A stretch of DNA of 64,000 nucleotides, taken from Anthostomella pinea (lineage: Eukaryota; Ascomycota; Sordariomycetes; Xylariales; Xylariaceae). The position numbers were made by a program, and so were the translations under genes. The notes under the pieces are model-generated. The model did not search any database. It worked only from the letters and a program-made list of their open reading frames with translations, and was not told where the DNA came from. Below are positions 43,410-53,682 of the stretch, in pieces; the stretch's first letter is position 1, and each line of letters starts with the position of its first letter. The stretch spans positions 1,054,001 to 1,118,000 of the forward strand of contig CAUWAG010000018.1 of the NCBI GenBank assembly GCA_963556695.1, read 5' to 3'.

Positions 43410-43443
43410 TGGGTGCGTGGTGAATGCTGAAAGTTGGAGGGTG
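43410..43443 (-). repeat. right inverted end of Tc1-type element
   Basis: Pairs imperfectly with 42165-42201; followed by TA. Confidence 0.6.
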
Positions 43444-43682
43444 TAGGCGTGTAGGGCTGCTCGAAAAGTGGGCTCGGAGACTTCTGGTCGGGGAGTGTAT
43501 CAACACCATGATGGGGAGGCTTGATACTGCACATGGCGATCACTGCTGAAAGGGTTTGGCAGAACCTGTAGAGTTTGATCGCTATCCTTGAATAGGTGGG
43601 TAGCTATACCAAGTATTTTTGGAGTGCGATGCACGAATGCAGCATAATTAACAGAAAACCCCGTCTTGACGCATCGACAGCT

Positions 43683-44826
43683 TCACCAGGATGTTCCCAT
43701 TTCATGAAGAAGTGGTGCTGTTACAGGATAGCCCACCTCGCCGGGTTTCTTGATGCTTGACAACACGAAAACATGAACAGGCCGGAACTTGTACAAATCG
43801 AGAGTTTCAGGATCGACCAGGATACTCCATCCCCGTGCGTCGTCTTGACTCCTGGGATCGAGACTAGGCGAGTTTTGCGGGTGCTCGTGCAGGGGCTTCG
43901 TCTTAATCGATCCAGGATCGCGCAAATTTGTTTGACCTCGGATCCGTCGCGCAGGTCGCAAACCCTTACAGAGTCGCCTCGAAGAATGTCTCGCACCACC
44001 CATGGCTGCCATGCCTCATCCACCTCTGTTAAGCCTATGGCGACCTTGTCCATCTGGCTCCGGTGTGATGTCTGGCCAGCGTATGGAAGATAATATCCTT
44101 CAAGGGAAGTATCCAAATAGAGTCTGTCACACCAGACCACTTCAGTACCAGTCTTCACAAGCTGCGCCAGCAGTGCCTGCGAGGGTACGTGATGGTCATG
44201 GAATCCAACGATGTCACGGCCATGATTAAGCCACACCTTTACTGTCCGACGGCCCCGAGCCGTGCCAGCGCCACCCTGCTCCTCTATTGGGAAATCACAG
44301 TAGCCTCCGCCGCGGAGAGCCACTGCTCTGGACTCCTGGCAGACGCTCGCAAGAGCAGGCAGACGACGGCCGTGCGTGCAAGCTTCTCTTTGCGGAATGC
44401 TGAACTTCCAGATGGCCCGCGCAGCTCGAAGGGTAGCTGGTTGAACTGATGAAAACTCGGCGCCAGATTTCTGTAGCGGGCCTCCAAATGGCGTAAAAGG
44501 CGAAACTCATGTTCGACCTTTTCTCTAACTTGTGCTTCCATATCTGAGAGGACTCCGGTGTTTTCGTTTGTCCAATGCAGGCTCAGGAGAAGGCCAGTGG
44601 TCGATAGTTGGCTATCAAGTTCCTTGATCTTGCCGAAGGCCTCTTCCAGTGACTGGAGCTGACGATGCAATGCCACAAACAGAGTTTTATTGTCATCACA
44701 AGGCTGTTGCCGCTGGAAGAGGGCTTGATCGGATGTCTGCGTCGGGGGATGACTTCCACCGGGGTCTGCAGAAGCCGTGGGGGAACTCGTCCGCGTCGAG
44801 GTCGCTGATGGGCTTGGAGGAGACAT
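43683..44826 (-). pseudogene. unrecognised fungal protein gene with two one-base deletions
   Basis: Minus-strand ATG 44826 (MSPPSPSATSTRTSSPTASA). The first frame includes LFVALHRQLQSLEEAFGKIK and EHEFRLLRHLEARYRNLAPS up to about 44353, where the frame changes. The second continues RGGGYCDFPIEEQGGAG, VKVWLNHGRDIVGFHDHH, WCDRLYLDTSLEGYYLPYAG and ILRGDSVRVCDLRDGSEVKQ to about 43908. A second change leads into GWSILVDPETLDLYKFRP and the stop at 43683. Each join needs one missing base. The product would be about 380 residues, with a coiled-coil N-terminal half and a compact C-terminal domain. I do not recognise the family. It lies 240 bases from the Tc1 element. Confidence 0.55.
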
Positions 44827-46195
44827 GATCCGAGCTCCAGAGTTGGCACAACGGGGACTGCCTGAGTCGCAACAAAGCAGATGCAGAGTCTGGGGGTGGC
44901 CTGCCGGAATGGAATGGCCTTGTAGGACGATGAATGGATGCCAGTCCCCGAAAGGCACTTGCGTAAGACAGGTCGCGACCTATGCTGGTGAGGGCTGTAA
45001 TGTGTAGGACTTAAGTGGCAGCTCTGGGAATTGCTTATTTATAACCATCGATCACAGGGAACCGTCCCGGAGGGTGTTGTCTCCAGATCTTTACCAGCAG
45101 CCAGCTTGCTCCAAACAATGTGTGCACAACACTCCGTTTGCTGATGATATAGACGAGGTTAATTGGATCGTGCCCTATGCTCTGAGTGTTTCCATGACGG
45201 TTGGGCGCAGATATCTATCCGTTTGCATCAGCGGATCCCTGTCGGATCCACGCCTTCGCAGAAGTGCTGCGTGCTGCGTGCGTCGGACGTCAAACGAGGG
45301 TAGCACGATATTTCAGACGATGTCGTATGGAGTCTTCGATACTTCCTAGTGCTAACCTAACCTCGTCTAGAGGTAAACAGAGCCCGTGAAGTGATGGAAG
45401 GAGCCGTAGACCGGGGATGACGAGGCAATGACGACTGCGTAGGCCGAGCACACCTGCATGTAACATGACAGTCTTCAAGGCAGCTGTACCCAACCTCAAA
45501 TGCAGACCTGCTCAGCCTTTCCATAAACGTCCAACGAGCAGACTCTGTTCCGTTTGCAACTCCCCACGCCAGCATGGAAACTCACTCCCAACAAACATCC
45601 ATAGACCAGCAGCCTCAAACCCGCCAACAAACAAGCGTGCATGTGTAGCCCAATATCTCACCGTCCTGATGTCCTGCTGGAGATCGTGCATAACGACGGC
45701 AAAATGGGGGACTTCCTCGTGAAGGAAGTTCGAGCCTGGCTTAACGACTCCGAGGGGGCGTTCTTCATGAGAGACATTGTCGCTTTTCTTGCAAGGACTT
45801 CGCAGCTTTAAACCATCTACTCAGCTTGGTGTGATGGCGGGAATCGCGAGGGCCTGTAATGTGTTCGGGGTGTGATCTTGGGTATCCTGATGATTCGACA
45901 CGGTGCAATAAGTTACCATTGCTCTGCGACATAGGTGAGGTAGACTGCTTGGTGTCGAATGGCACGCAAGCCACTGTGGCGCCAGGGAGGTGGCAGTGCA
46001 CTGAATAGGGGCACAATAACATACTTCAAAACAACACAACCAGCACTGAATACACGAATAACCACCGTATAAACCATCTTGGGACTTTTTAACACTTTAT
46101 CGGGTCAATGATCTGCTTCTCTTCCTCCAATGAGAAGTCTGGGCCGCGGACGACTCAATGACGGATGGTGTGGTCCTGGCCACTGTCGCGGCAAT
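44827..46195. other. intergenic; one possible coding fragment
   Basis: A 52-codon plus-strand stretch at 45653-45811 (LLEIVHNDGKMGDFLVKEVR) looks coding but has no start; an ATG-led frame METHSQQTSIDQQPQ at 45574 ends just before it, so a frameshifted small gene is possible. Nothing else recognised. Confidence 0.35.
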
Positions 46196-47862
46196 CTAGA
46201 TGTGCCTACACCACTGCGCATCCGCCAGCTGGTCATGACTCACCTCATGACTGATCCTCCTTCGTAATGGTGGAGTCACTGGTATAGTGTACTCGTCGAG
46301 GAGGGAAAACCTCACTCCTGGACAATGCATGAGCGTCGCGCACATACCTAACAACAGACATAGCGACAAGATTCTGGCTTGCCCAGCATCAATTACCCAC
46401 TCCGACCCAGCAAACCACTCAAAAGCGTAAGGAGACGCAACGCCGCTCATATCAACCCCCTCCCGACGCCGCTGCTCCACCCATTTATCCCAGAAGGCCT
46501 CACAGCCCCGTCGGCTGAGAGTATCGCCAATCGGGGGATCATACACGACCCGTGTCTCCTCAATGAACTGATGGAAGGCCGTGACATGTTCACTCGCTAT
46601 GGGCGCGCCCTTGTAGTGCATCACCAGGATTGTGCCGCCGTAGGCGCCCTGTCCGTTGGCGGCGTCGAGCTCGACCGAGCGTGTCTCCTGTTCCGCCGTC
46701 TTTCCTTCCGAAATCGCATGGTAGACCGCGGTGATATGCTGACCGATTTTGTTGTAGCTCTTTGGGTTGCCGCTGTTGCAGGGGAAGTCGAGATTGGTTG
46801 CGCAGGGGCTCCAGACCCACGGGAGGCCGGAGAGTTGGTTCGTGCCTTGCGGATTTTCTTGAATGCGCACGTGAACTTGCTCGACGTCGGGCATCTTGCT
46901 GGGGAAGTCGGAAGAGAGAAGTTCCTTGTCCGCGGCGATGGAAGGAAAGCGTTCGATCATTTCGGCGATGGCGGAAAAGCGTTCGATTTCTGCGGCGCAG
47001 TTGACCTTGACGGCCGGCCATGCCTTGCAGCCCAGGGGTCCGAGGGGAAATCGATCAATGTCGGTGATGCAGGGGTTCAGTGGGTTGGCGATGGTGAACA
47101 TGTCGATAGCCTTGCGATAGTCTCGAGGTGTCACATCCTCGAAGGTTACGGGATCGTCTTGCCCAGTCGAGCGTGTCAGTGTGTCACTGGTGAACGCGCA
47201 GAAGATAACTGATTCGTAGACAACCTGCGCATGGCCGGGCGGCGCTAGAGCCAGGACGGACCAGTTGATGTGCTGCTGCCAGGCCGTATCTCTGTTGTGT
47301 ATATAGCAGCGCAAGCCTCGACCGATATCAAGCAGAGGTTGGGCGGAGACGTTGGCATCACGATAGGTGTCTGATATCTTCTCCTCCACGAGATGGTTAT
47401 CGACGACAGTGAAGAACCCGTAACAATGGTCCTTGAACAACGGCCCCTGGACAGGATCGATGCGAATCCAGACAAGCTGCGGCCTCAGGTCTTGGTCAGG
47501 AAAGTACATCCCGAGGACGTGCTTGAAAGGAGTAGGCCGCGGCATCCCGCAGCTGTCGCACTCCCCGAATCTGCCGAAAAGCCTACATAGATGCTGGTGC
47601 GTGGGAAAGTCCTTCTCCTGGCACGAGCGTGAGCACTGTGGTTGTTGTGGTTAGTAGACTCTCTTGTCGTGGACCTCCAGGTCCGGCGGAAGCCTTGAGA
47701 ACTCACGTATCTGGAGCTACATCGCTGGCACTGCAAGGGAGCTTCGCCGTCGCACATGCAACAGGATCGCAGGACCGCTTCATCGCGTGCAGCGTAGTAC
47801 CACGAGTCAGGCTTGACGACGCCAGCAGTGGTGATGTTCGGGTTCCCACCGTCAGTCGCCAT
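46196..47862 (-). CDS. MYND-type zinc-finger protein, 531 aa
   Basis: Exon 1 47862-47707 (MATDGGNPNITTAGVVKPDS) carries the first half of the finger, CCMCDGEAPLQCQRCSSRY. A 71-base intron (47636-47706, GTGAGT, CTAAC branch site, CAG) separates it from exon 2 (47635-46196), which begins CSRSCQEKDFPTHQHLC and so completes the MYND Cys/His pattern, followed by FGECDSC. Splicing gives 1,596 bases in frame. The remaining 440 residues have no domain I can name; they include GYFPDQD-like GMYFPDQDLRPQLVWIRID and YGGTILVMHYKGAPI. Many fungal MYND proteins of this size sit in accessory regions and are uncharacterised. MYND fingers mediate protein contacts. Gene intact. Confidence 0.75.
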
Positions 47863-48936
47863 GGGGAGGGAAGGCGTGCGTTGCGTGCTGAAAGGGCTTA
47901 GGGAGTGTGTGTTGTGGATGGCAAGCGGCGAAAGAGTTGTGGCATCCCACAATGGAAAAGGTAGGTGTTTACCAAAGGGCCCTGGAGCAGTGGAGGAAGG
48001 CAGCGAGCGGCCTGGGTACAGAAGGGAAAAAATCAGGATGAGGGTTGACTAGGAAACAAATACGTGGGGTGATGGTGGCGCGTCCCAAGCACCTGATCAC
48101 TCAGCTACACGCTTAAGTTACCTACAGTTGCCTACGGTACGTTCTTAGGTAGGAAAGGGAGATACCGAATTACTAAACTTGAATGTCGCCTGCCTGCGTA
48201 GAACTGAGTGCCTTCGCCCCCTCAGCTGTTGCCATCCCTCCTTGCGAGCTGACAGAGGCTGCAACACGGCAGCATGCTCGCTATGTTATTATTCATACAT
48301 GTTGCTTGTCCTTGGATTACGTCAGGTGCTGCTCAAGGATGTCATGGTAGTATCTCCCCAGTTCGAACACTGATATTCGAGAGAGAGCAATCCTGAACGA
48401 CTGATCACGAACGGTACTTACACCAAGACGGATTTTGGTGCTGACAGAGCATGTTCAAGTCGCAAACGCATGTCACTCGAAGACAAGCAACGAGAAGTAA
48501 TTGGCAACCTTTTAGAACGAGTCAACTACTTGGAGGTCACGTTGAGAAGGATGGCTTCACAATGCACTTGGTGATGGATGCCACCATCTAGCAATCAACG
48601 AGGCTGTCGTGCCATTCCGTGGCACCGTGCCTTCAGCCCACGAGATATCTGGTTACATACACTTCGCTTGTTGCACAACAGCAATTCAACATGAATCAGG
48701 GGGCAGGGACACCTCGGGCGTCGAATACTTACTTGGGCTTGTAGGCCGGCAAATGATACCACCAACATGATGCAGTAAGAGCATGTTTGTAGAACACCGG
48801 CGAAGCCCACAACTTTGCGGTTGGATAAATCTCATACGTGACTGCATGAATTAGAATCAAGCTGGTGATATCATTGACAAGAAAAACAAAACCAACTCCC
48901 TCCATGTACGCCGTTCGTTGACCTCCGAGTCTACAG
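47863..48936. other. intergenic, possible small remnants
   Basis: A plus-strand fragment near 48447-48576 (RKRMSLEDKQREVIGNLLER) resembles the linker/coil after a zinc-cluster domain. A minus-strand hydrophobic stretch near 48735-48810 ends in GTAAGT. Neither makes a gene by itself. Confidence 0.3.
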
Positions 48937-50998
48937 TCATCTTCTGTTGAACTTTTGGCCCTGGCGTGGCTGGCTTCCGTATGCTCGTCTTCCTTGCTGC
49001 TTGTCTCGGCTCATGCTTGCGCCCAACGTGATGTCGATCCTGGGCGGTGTCTCAAACCCGAAACTCTTTGCTACCTTGGCCAAATCCAGCTCGTTGACGT
49101 TGAAAACGCTACGCAGGGAGTGGCTGGCATAGGCATGTAGATAACTTCGGTAACCCTCCTTCGCTGATTGGTTCAGATAGTAGTTCTGTTTGATGAGTTC
49201 TACATTCCAAGTCAGTTAGCAACGGGCCTACAAGAAATATCTTTACTGGATAAGACGCCTAGACTTACTCTCAAGCCCGGACGTGACGTTCACAATCTTC
49301 TTCGCGGGGAAATCGTATTCCACAACTGGGACGCGGGCACTCTTCAAGTGTGACAAGAAGCCCACCTCGCTTGGTTGCAGAAACAGTAGACTGCGACCCT
49401 TTCCACCGGCCCCGCGTGCCGTTCGGCCCACGCGGTGGATATAGTCTCGGGGGTCGTCCGGAGGGTCAAATTGAACAATGAAGTCGACAGCAGGGATATC
49501 TAATCCCCGAGCTGCAACATCGGTGCAAATGAGCGTGCCGGACTTTGCGTTGATGAATTCGAAGAAGGTATTTGTGCGTTTTTGTTGCTTCTGCTTTCCG
49601 TGGAGATCAAGGCAGGGCAGATCTATGTAGTTTAGAAGCTCTGCATAGTACTTCACAGATGCGCAGGAGGAGCAGAAGACGATGACCTTCTTCTTCTGAT
49701 TCCGCTTCAAGAAGGAGACTGTAGCGCCCAAAGTCAGTTATGATCCTCAGGAGCGCATGGGCGGGCGCTTGTAGCCTATCTCGAGATTTGACTTGTGAAA
49801 GAGCCAAGCAGCGGAAAAAAATCCTCGAAGCAGACAACTTGGATGTTACTCACAGAGCAGAAGAAACCGCTTATCGGCTTCACAGATGACGTATCCCTGT
49901 TCCAGTCCCTCCACAGTGCTGTACTGTTCTTGCTCGTCGACGTTGACATATATCGGACCCTTGCGCAATGATATCCGGGCCAGATCTTCAACTCTAGCAC
50001 ACTGTTAGTACCCAAATCTATGTATACAGCGTGGCTGCTTACTTAGTCGTCTGCGTGGCACTGAAAAGCATAGTTTGGCGGCCCTCGCTGGGAAGGACCT
50101 TGATGATTTGCCTCATCTCATCTTCGAACCCTATTTCCAGGATGCGGTCGGCTTCGTCGATAATTAGAGACTTGAGGTTCTTGAAAACGAAACCAGGGGT
50201 GTTCTGAAGATGATCGAGTAACCGTCCGGGAGTAGCGATTATCAGGTTGACTCCCTTCGACAGCTTCTCGGCTTCGGCTCTTCTGTTGGCACCTCCGATG
50301 ACAATACCGTACGTCTGCGAGTGATGCGCCATGAGCTCTCGTGCGACACCGAAGATCTGCAGTGCCAGCTCCCTTGTTGGTGACACCACAATCACACCTG
50401 TACCGTTGCGAGGCTTGTAGCGAAGCGAGCTCAACATCTCCACAGCTGGGATCAAGAAAGATAGGGTCTTTCCACTGCCAGTTTTTGCCGCACCGAGAAC
50501 GTCACGACCTGCCAGCAGAGGGGGTATAGCTCGTCGTTGGATTGGTGTCATGGTCTCAAAACCCATATCCTTGATAGCCTTGAGGGTCTTGTCGGATAGG
50601 TTCAGCTCGGAGAATTTCTCGACATCGGTCGCGACGAGTGTTGAAAGAGGAACACTAGAAGCATCCGGCGCATCGACGTCGCCGCCATCCTCCGCATCCG
50701 CAGCCGCTACTCTCTTTTCAAGCTCAGCAATATCTTCCGCGTCGTCCGCGTCCTCGTCATCTTGCTGGTCTTCAGATTCTTTGCTTTCGGACGTTTGCTC
50801 TTCTACAATGTCATCGTCGTTACTCGAGGATCCGGCAGGGTCTGCGACTTCGGGCTCAGGCTCAGGCTCGACCCGCTTCGCTTTCTTCGATTTGCGCGCG
50901 GGGGCTGAGACAGTCGCAGTTGTGGATTTGTTGACGATGGCTTTGGCGCCGTTCGCGTCCTTGAACTTCCGCTTCTTGGTGTGCTTGACGGACTCCAT
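48937..50998 (-). CDS. HAS1: ATP-dependent DEAD-box RNA helicase HAS1, 602 aa
   Basis: Exons 50998-50043, 49993-49854, 49718-49269 and 49199-48937 splice to 1,809 bases in frame. Introns are 49, 135 and 69 bases, GT-AG, with CTAAC/CTGAC branch sites. A Lys-rich, acidic N-terminal tail is followed by the helicase core: Q motif region [14 protein letters not shown], motif [31 protein letters not shown]-type box written [16 protein letters not shown], then [20 protein letters not shown] and HRVGRTARG. The C-terminus [20 protein letters not shown] matches HAS1, which acts in 40S and 60S ribosome assembly in the nucleolus. No lesion seen. Confidence 0.95.
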
Positions 50999-51559
50999 TG
51001 TGTCGGAGATGGTCGGCGCAGGGAATGGTGACTGTCAATTGAGGCTGGCTAAATTGGGAGGTGGGATAAGAGGTCACTTTCGTGGCAGTCCTCTAACTTT
51101 TTTTCCTTATCGCGGGATCGCGTTCGAATCGATAACAGCGATAGGCGGGTATAAGAATTCCCGACCAGCCTGGGGCGGGGCGAAGTGGGGGTGACCCCAC
51201 ACACTGATACCTTATGTAATATGGGAAGGTTAAGTGGGGCCTGTTATCAACTTTCACCCATAATGTACATAGTACACCTCGCATTCCTCAACATCTCGGA
51301 CGACGAACTGGCTACATACGATTCGCGATTCCCGTTGTCCTGATGGCCTGTCCATTGCTTGGTGGCCTCACTTTGTTACTCTGAGTGTTCAACGTGGCTG
51401 AGGCGGGTTGCAGCTGTACGTCTCATCCTGGATGAGATCACGTCTCAAGTCGAACTCGCAGCTCGACCAACCCCTGAGACCAGCTTCCGAGGCTGTTCTC
51501 TGATATTGCTCTCAATATGGTAGCATCTTCCTCCATGAGAAACATAGTGCCAGTGCGTG
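50999..51559. other. HAS1 promoter side and transition into AT-rich block
   Basis: No gene. Holds short motifs (GAAGTGGGGG near 51188, CTGTTATCAA at 51242-51251) that recur or invert beyond the AT-rich block near 59353-59385. Confidence 0.4.
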
Positions 51560-52060
51560 TCTAACTTATTGATATTATTATCTTTAAACCTTAACTCGTA
51601 TTGTTGTTATAATAACGAATTAATTCGTGGGTTTCGTACTTTAAAAAAACCGCGCTTTAAGATATTCAAAGTTATAAAATCGATTTTTTAAAAGCTACTA
51701 AAGCGATTATTTTAAATATTACTTTTTATTTTATAAAAACGTTGATTAAAAAAATTGATTTTTATATTTTTATATAAAGTAAATGTTTAAACCATATAGA
51801 TATTGTTATAGTGAATTCTTTTTAAGTTATAATAAACTATGTTATATTTTATAATTTTTAATATATTTATGTTTACCTATATAAATGAATAGTTTTTATT
51901 AATATTAATAATAAAACTTGAAATCAAAATAAATTTAATATTTATAATAAATACATTTGAGTTTATGTCAAATAAGAAATAGTTTTTGAAGCCGTTTCTA
52001 ATATAAAAAGCATAATTAAAATAAGCTATTAATTAATTAATCGTATTAAATTATTAATCG
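51560..52060. repeat. AT-rich, RIP-like relic DNA (left part)
   Basis: Strongly AT-rich sequence dominated by TAAT/TTAA words, with no open frame, in sharp contrast to flanking genes. Interrupted by the solo LTR and the copia element; continues at 52736-52988 and 59127-59340. Confidence 0.65.
52056..52060. repeat. target-site duplication of solo LTR, left
   Basis: AATCG, repeated at 52731-52735. Confidence 0.75.
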
Positions 52061-52730
52061 TGTTACAAACTAACAAACAGTGCGGCCTGATAGCAAGCCC
52101 AGAGGTGTGACGGCCTACACAGACCTTCCCACATGACAAGTGGATACTTCCTAATAGGGGAAGGATCTGACCAGAGGATCCCCTTAAAGGGGCAACCTCC
52201 CACTGTACCTATCTCTCTCTCTCTTCCTTTCCTCTCTAGTCTTGATATTCTCGTCAATAGAGTAATAGCTGCTTGCTGCAGGCCATGTCCCAGCTCCTCA
52301 GTATGCTCGCCGTGACAGTAAGTGGGGTACTGATCAGTGGAGGGATCGGAGCAACGGAGCAACGGTACACAGATCACATGACCAGCAGAACCTGGGTCAC
52401 GTGACTAAGAATTTGGATCACTGGATCACCATGGTGATCCAGGGTGAGCCACCTAATCAGTGAGGGAGAGATTGTATATAAAGACAGACATTTCCCAGCT
52501 AGATAGATAGACAGTCTCTACCTCAGTGATCAATCTAAGCATCTTAGCCAACACTAAGGTGGAAGAAATCTCCTGACGACTCGACTACGCAGTGAACCCA
52601 GTTCAGACCAAGCCCCAGCATCTGGGTGTCTTCTAATTGACAGAAGCCTCTATCGTCCTTTGTGTTGACTTACCTCAGAACATAAACCCTATAGAACCCT
52701 TTAGCCTTATAGGTTAGACGGCTCGTCACA
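52061..52730. mobile_element. solo LTR, 670 bp
   Basis: A normal-composition island in AT-rich DNA that begins TGTTACAAAC and ends GCTCGTCACA (TG...CA) and is flanked by a 5-bp AATCG duplication. A TATATAAAG box at 52475-52483 fits a plus-strand LTR promoter. No internal coding part is present, so it is a solo LTR left by recombination. The parent family (copia or gypsy) is unknown; it shows no similarity to the 204-bp LTRs nearby. Confidence 0.75.
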
Positions 52731-52735
52731 AATCG
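52731..52735. repeat. target-site duplication of solo LTR, right
   Basis: AATCG, as at 52056-52060. Confidence 0.75.
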
Positions 52736-52988
52736 TTTTTAAAAATAATCGGCTTATTAATAGTAATTTTTCAATTATTATTACTTTTATTATAAAAAAA
52801 TTTAATATTTTATTAAAGAATATTTCATAAATAACGATTTATTTGTCGTACTAAGCAATAATGTTGGATCCATGTAATTCCGACAATTATATTACAATCT
52901 AAAGTTTAACATAAGGTTAAAATTAAGGTATATCAATACGTAATCGTTTATTAACTCGGAAATTTAAATTCAATATTTAATATATATT
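52736..52988. repeat. AT-rich, RIP-like relic DNA (middle part)
   Basis: Same composition as 51560-52060, between the solo LTR and the copia element. No gene. Confidence 0.6.
52984..52988. repeat. target-site duplication of copia element, left
   Basis: ATATT, repeated at 59122-59126. Confidence 0.85.
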
Positions 52989-53192
52989 TGTTGGATCCAT
53001 GAGATTCCAGACTGCAAACCATCTATACCAGGACCCATATATATGATTAGATAAGATAAGATAGTGGATTGAGAGGGCACTTGGCCAGACCTTCGAGTCC
53101 AGCTAGATTCCTCTCAATCCAACCATCAGCAACATCATGACCTTGACCCCATACTCGAGTATTATGATTGATCGTTCAAGCCTGTTCCAACA
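52989..53192 (+). repeat. 5' LTR of copia element
   Basis: 204 bp, TG...CA. Differs from the 3' LTR at one A/C and one A/G position. Confidence 0.95.
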
Positions 53193-53539
53193 CTGATCAG
53201 TGTTGTCTCCCAAGGCAACACAGATAAGCAAGGAAAAGAAGAGATCTTACTGTATCAACGTTCCTGACACGAGACTCGGGATACAGCCAAAGATCTGGAT
53301 CTTCTGTCGCAAACGTTCCTCAAGAGGCGATTCGAGGCACAGCACGAGATCCGGGGTTTTCTACTGCAAACATTCCTCCAGAGGCGACTCGAGGCAATAG
53401 ATTACGCTGCAATCACAGCAATACTCATATCCCGCGCGGCAGCACAGACTGTTGACAGAACCCTCCCCCACACATCCATCCGACGCCCATCCGACACATG
53501 CCAGATTGTTGACAGAACCACCTGACACACATCCGTCCG

Positions 53540-53681
53540 ACACACGCCCATCCCACACGTCCATCCGACACGTCCATCCGACACGTCCATCCGACACGTC
53601 CATCCGACACGTCCATCCGACACGTCCATCCGACACGCCCATATCCGACACAAGTACATCCGACACGAGTACATCCGACAA
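53540..53681. repeat. 13-bp minisatellite in copia leader
   Basis: CCATCCGACACGT is repeated about seven times, then decays into CATCCGACACAAGTA-type units. It ends two bases before the gag ATG at 53683. Confidence 0.85.
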
Positions 53682-53682
53682 G

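Larger units (their letters stand above)
42165..43443 (+). mobile_element. Tc1/mariner-type element, about 1.28 kb
   Basis: Imperfect inverted ends: left 42165 onward reads CAC(TGA)CCCTCCAA...AGCATCCACCACGC, and the right end, read inward from 43443, gives CACCCTCCAA...AGCATTCACCACGC. TA dinucleotides abut both ends (42163-42164 and 43444-43445). A single uninterrupted transposase frame lies between. The element is inside the secreted Cys-rich gene, probably in or just after its second intron donor. Confidence 0.75.
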
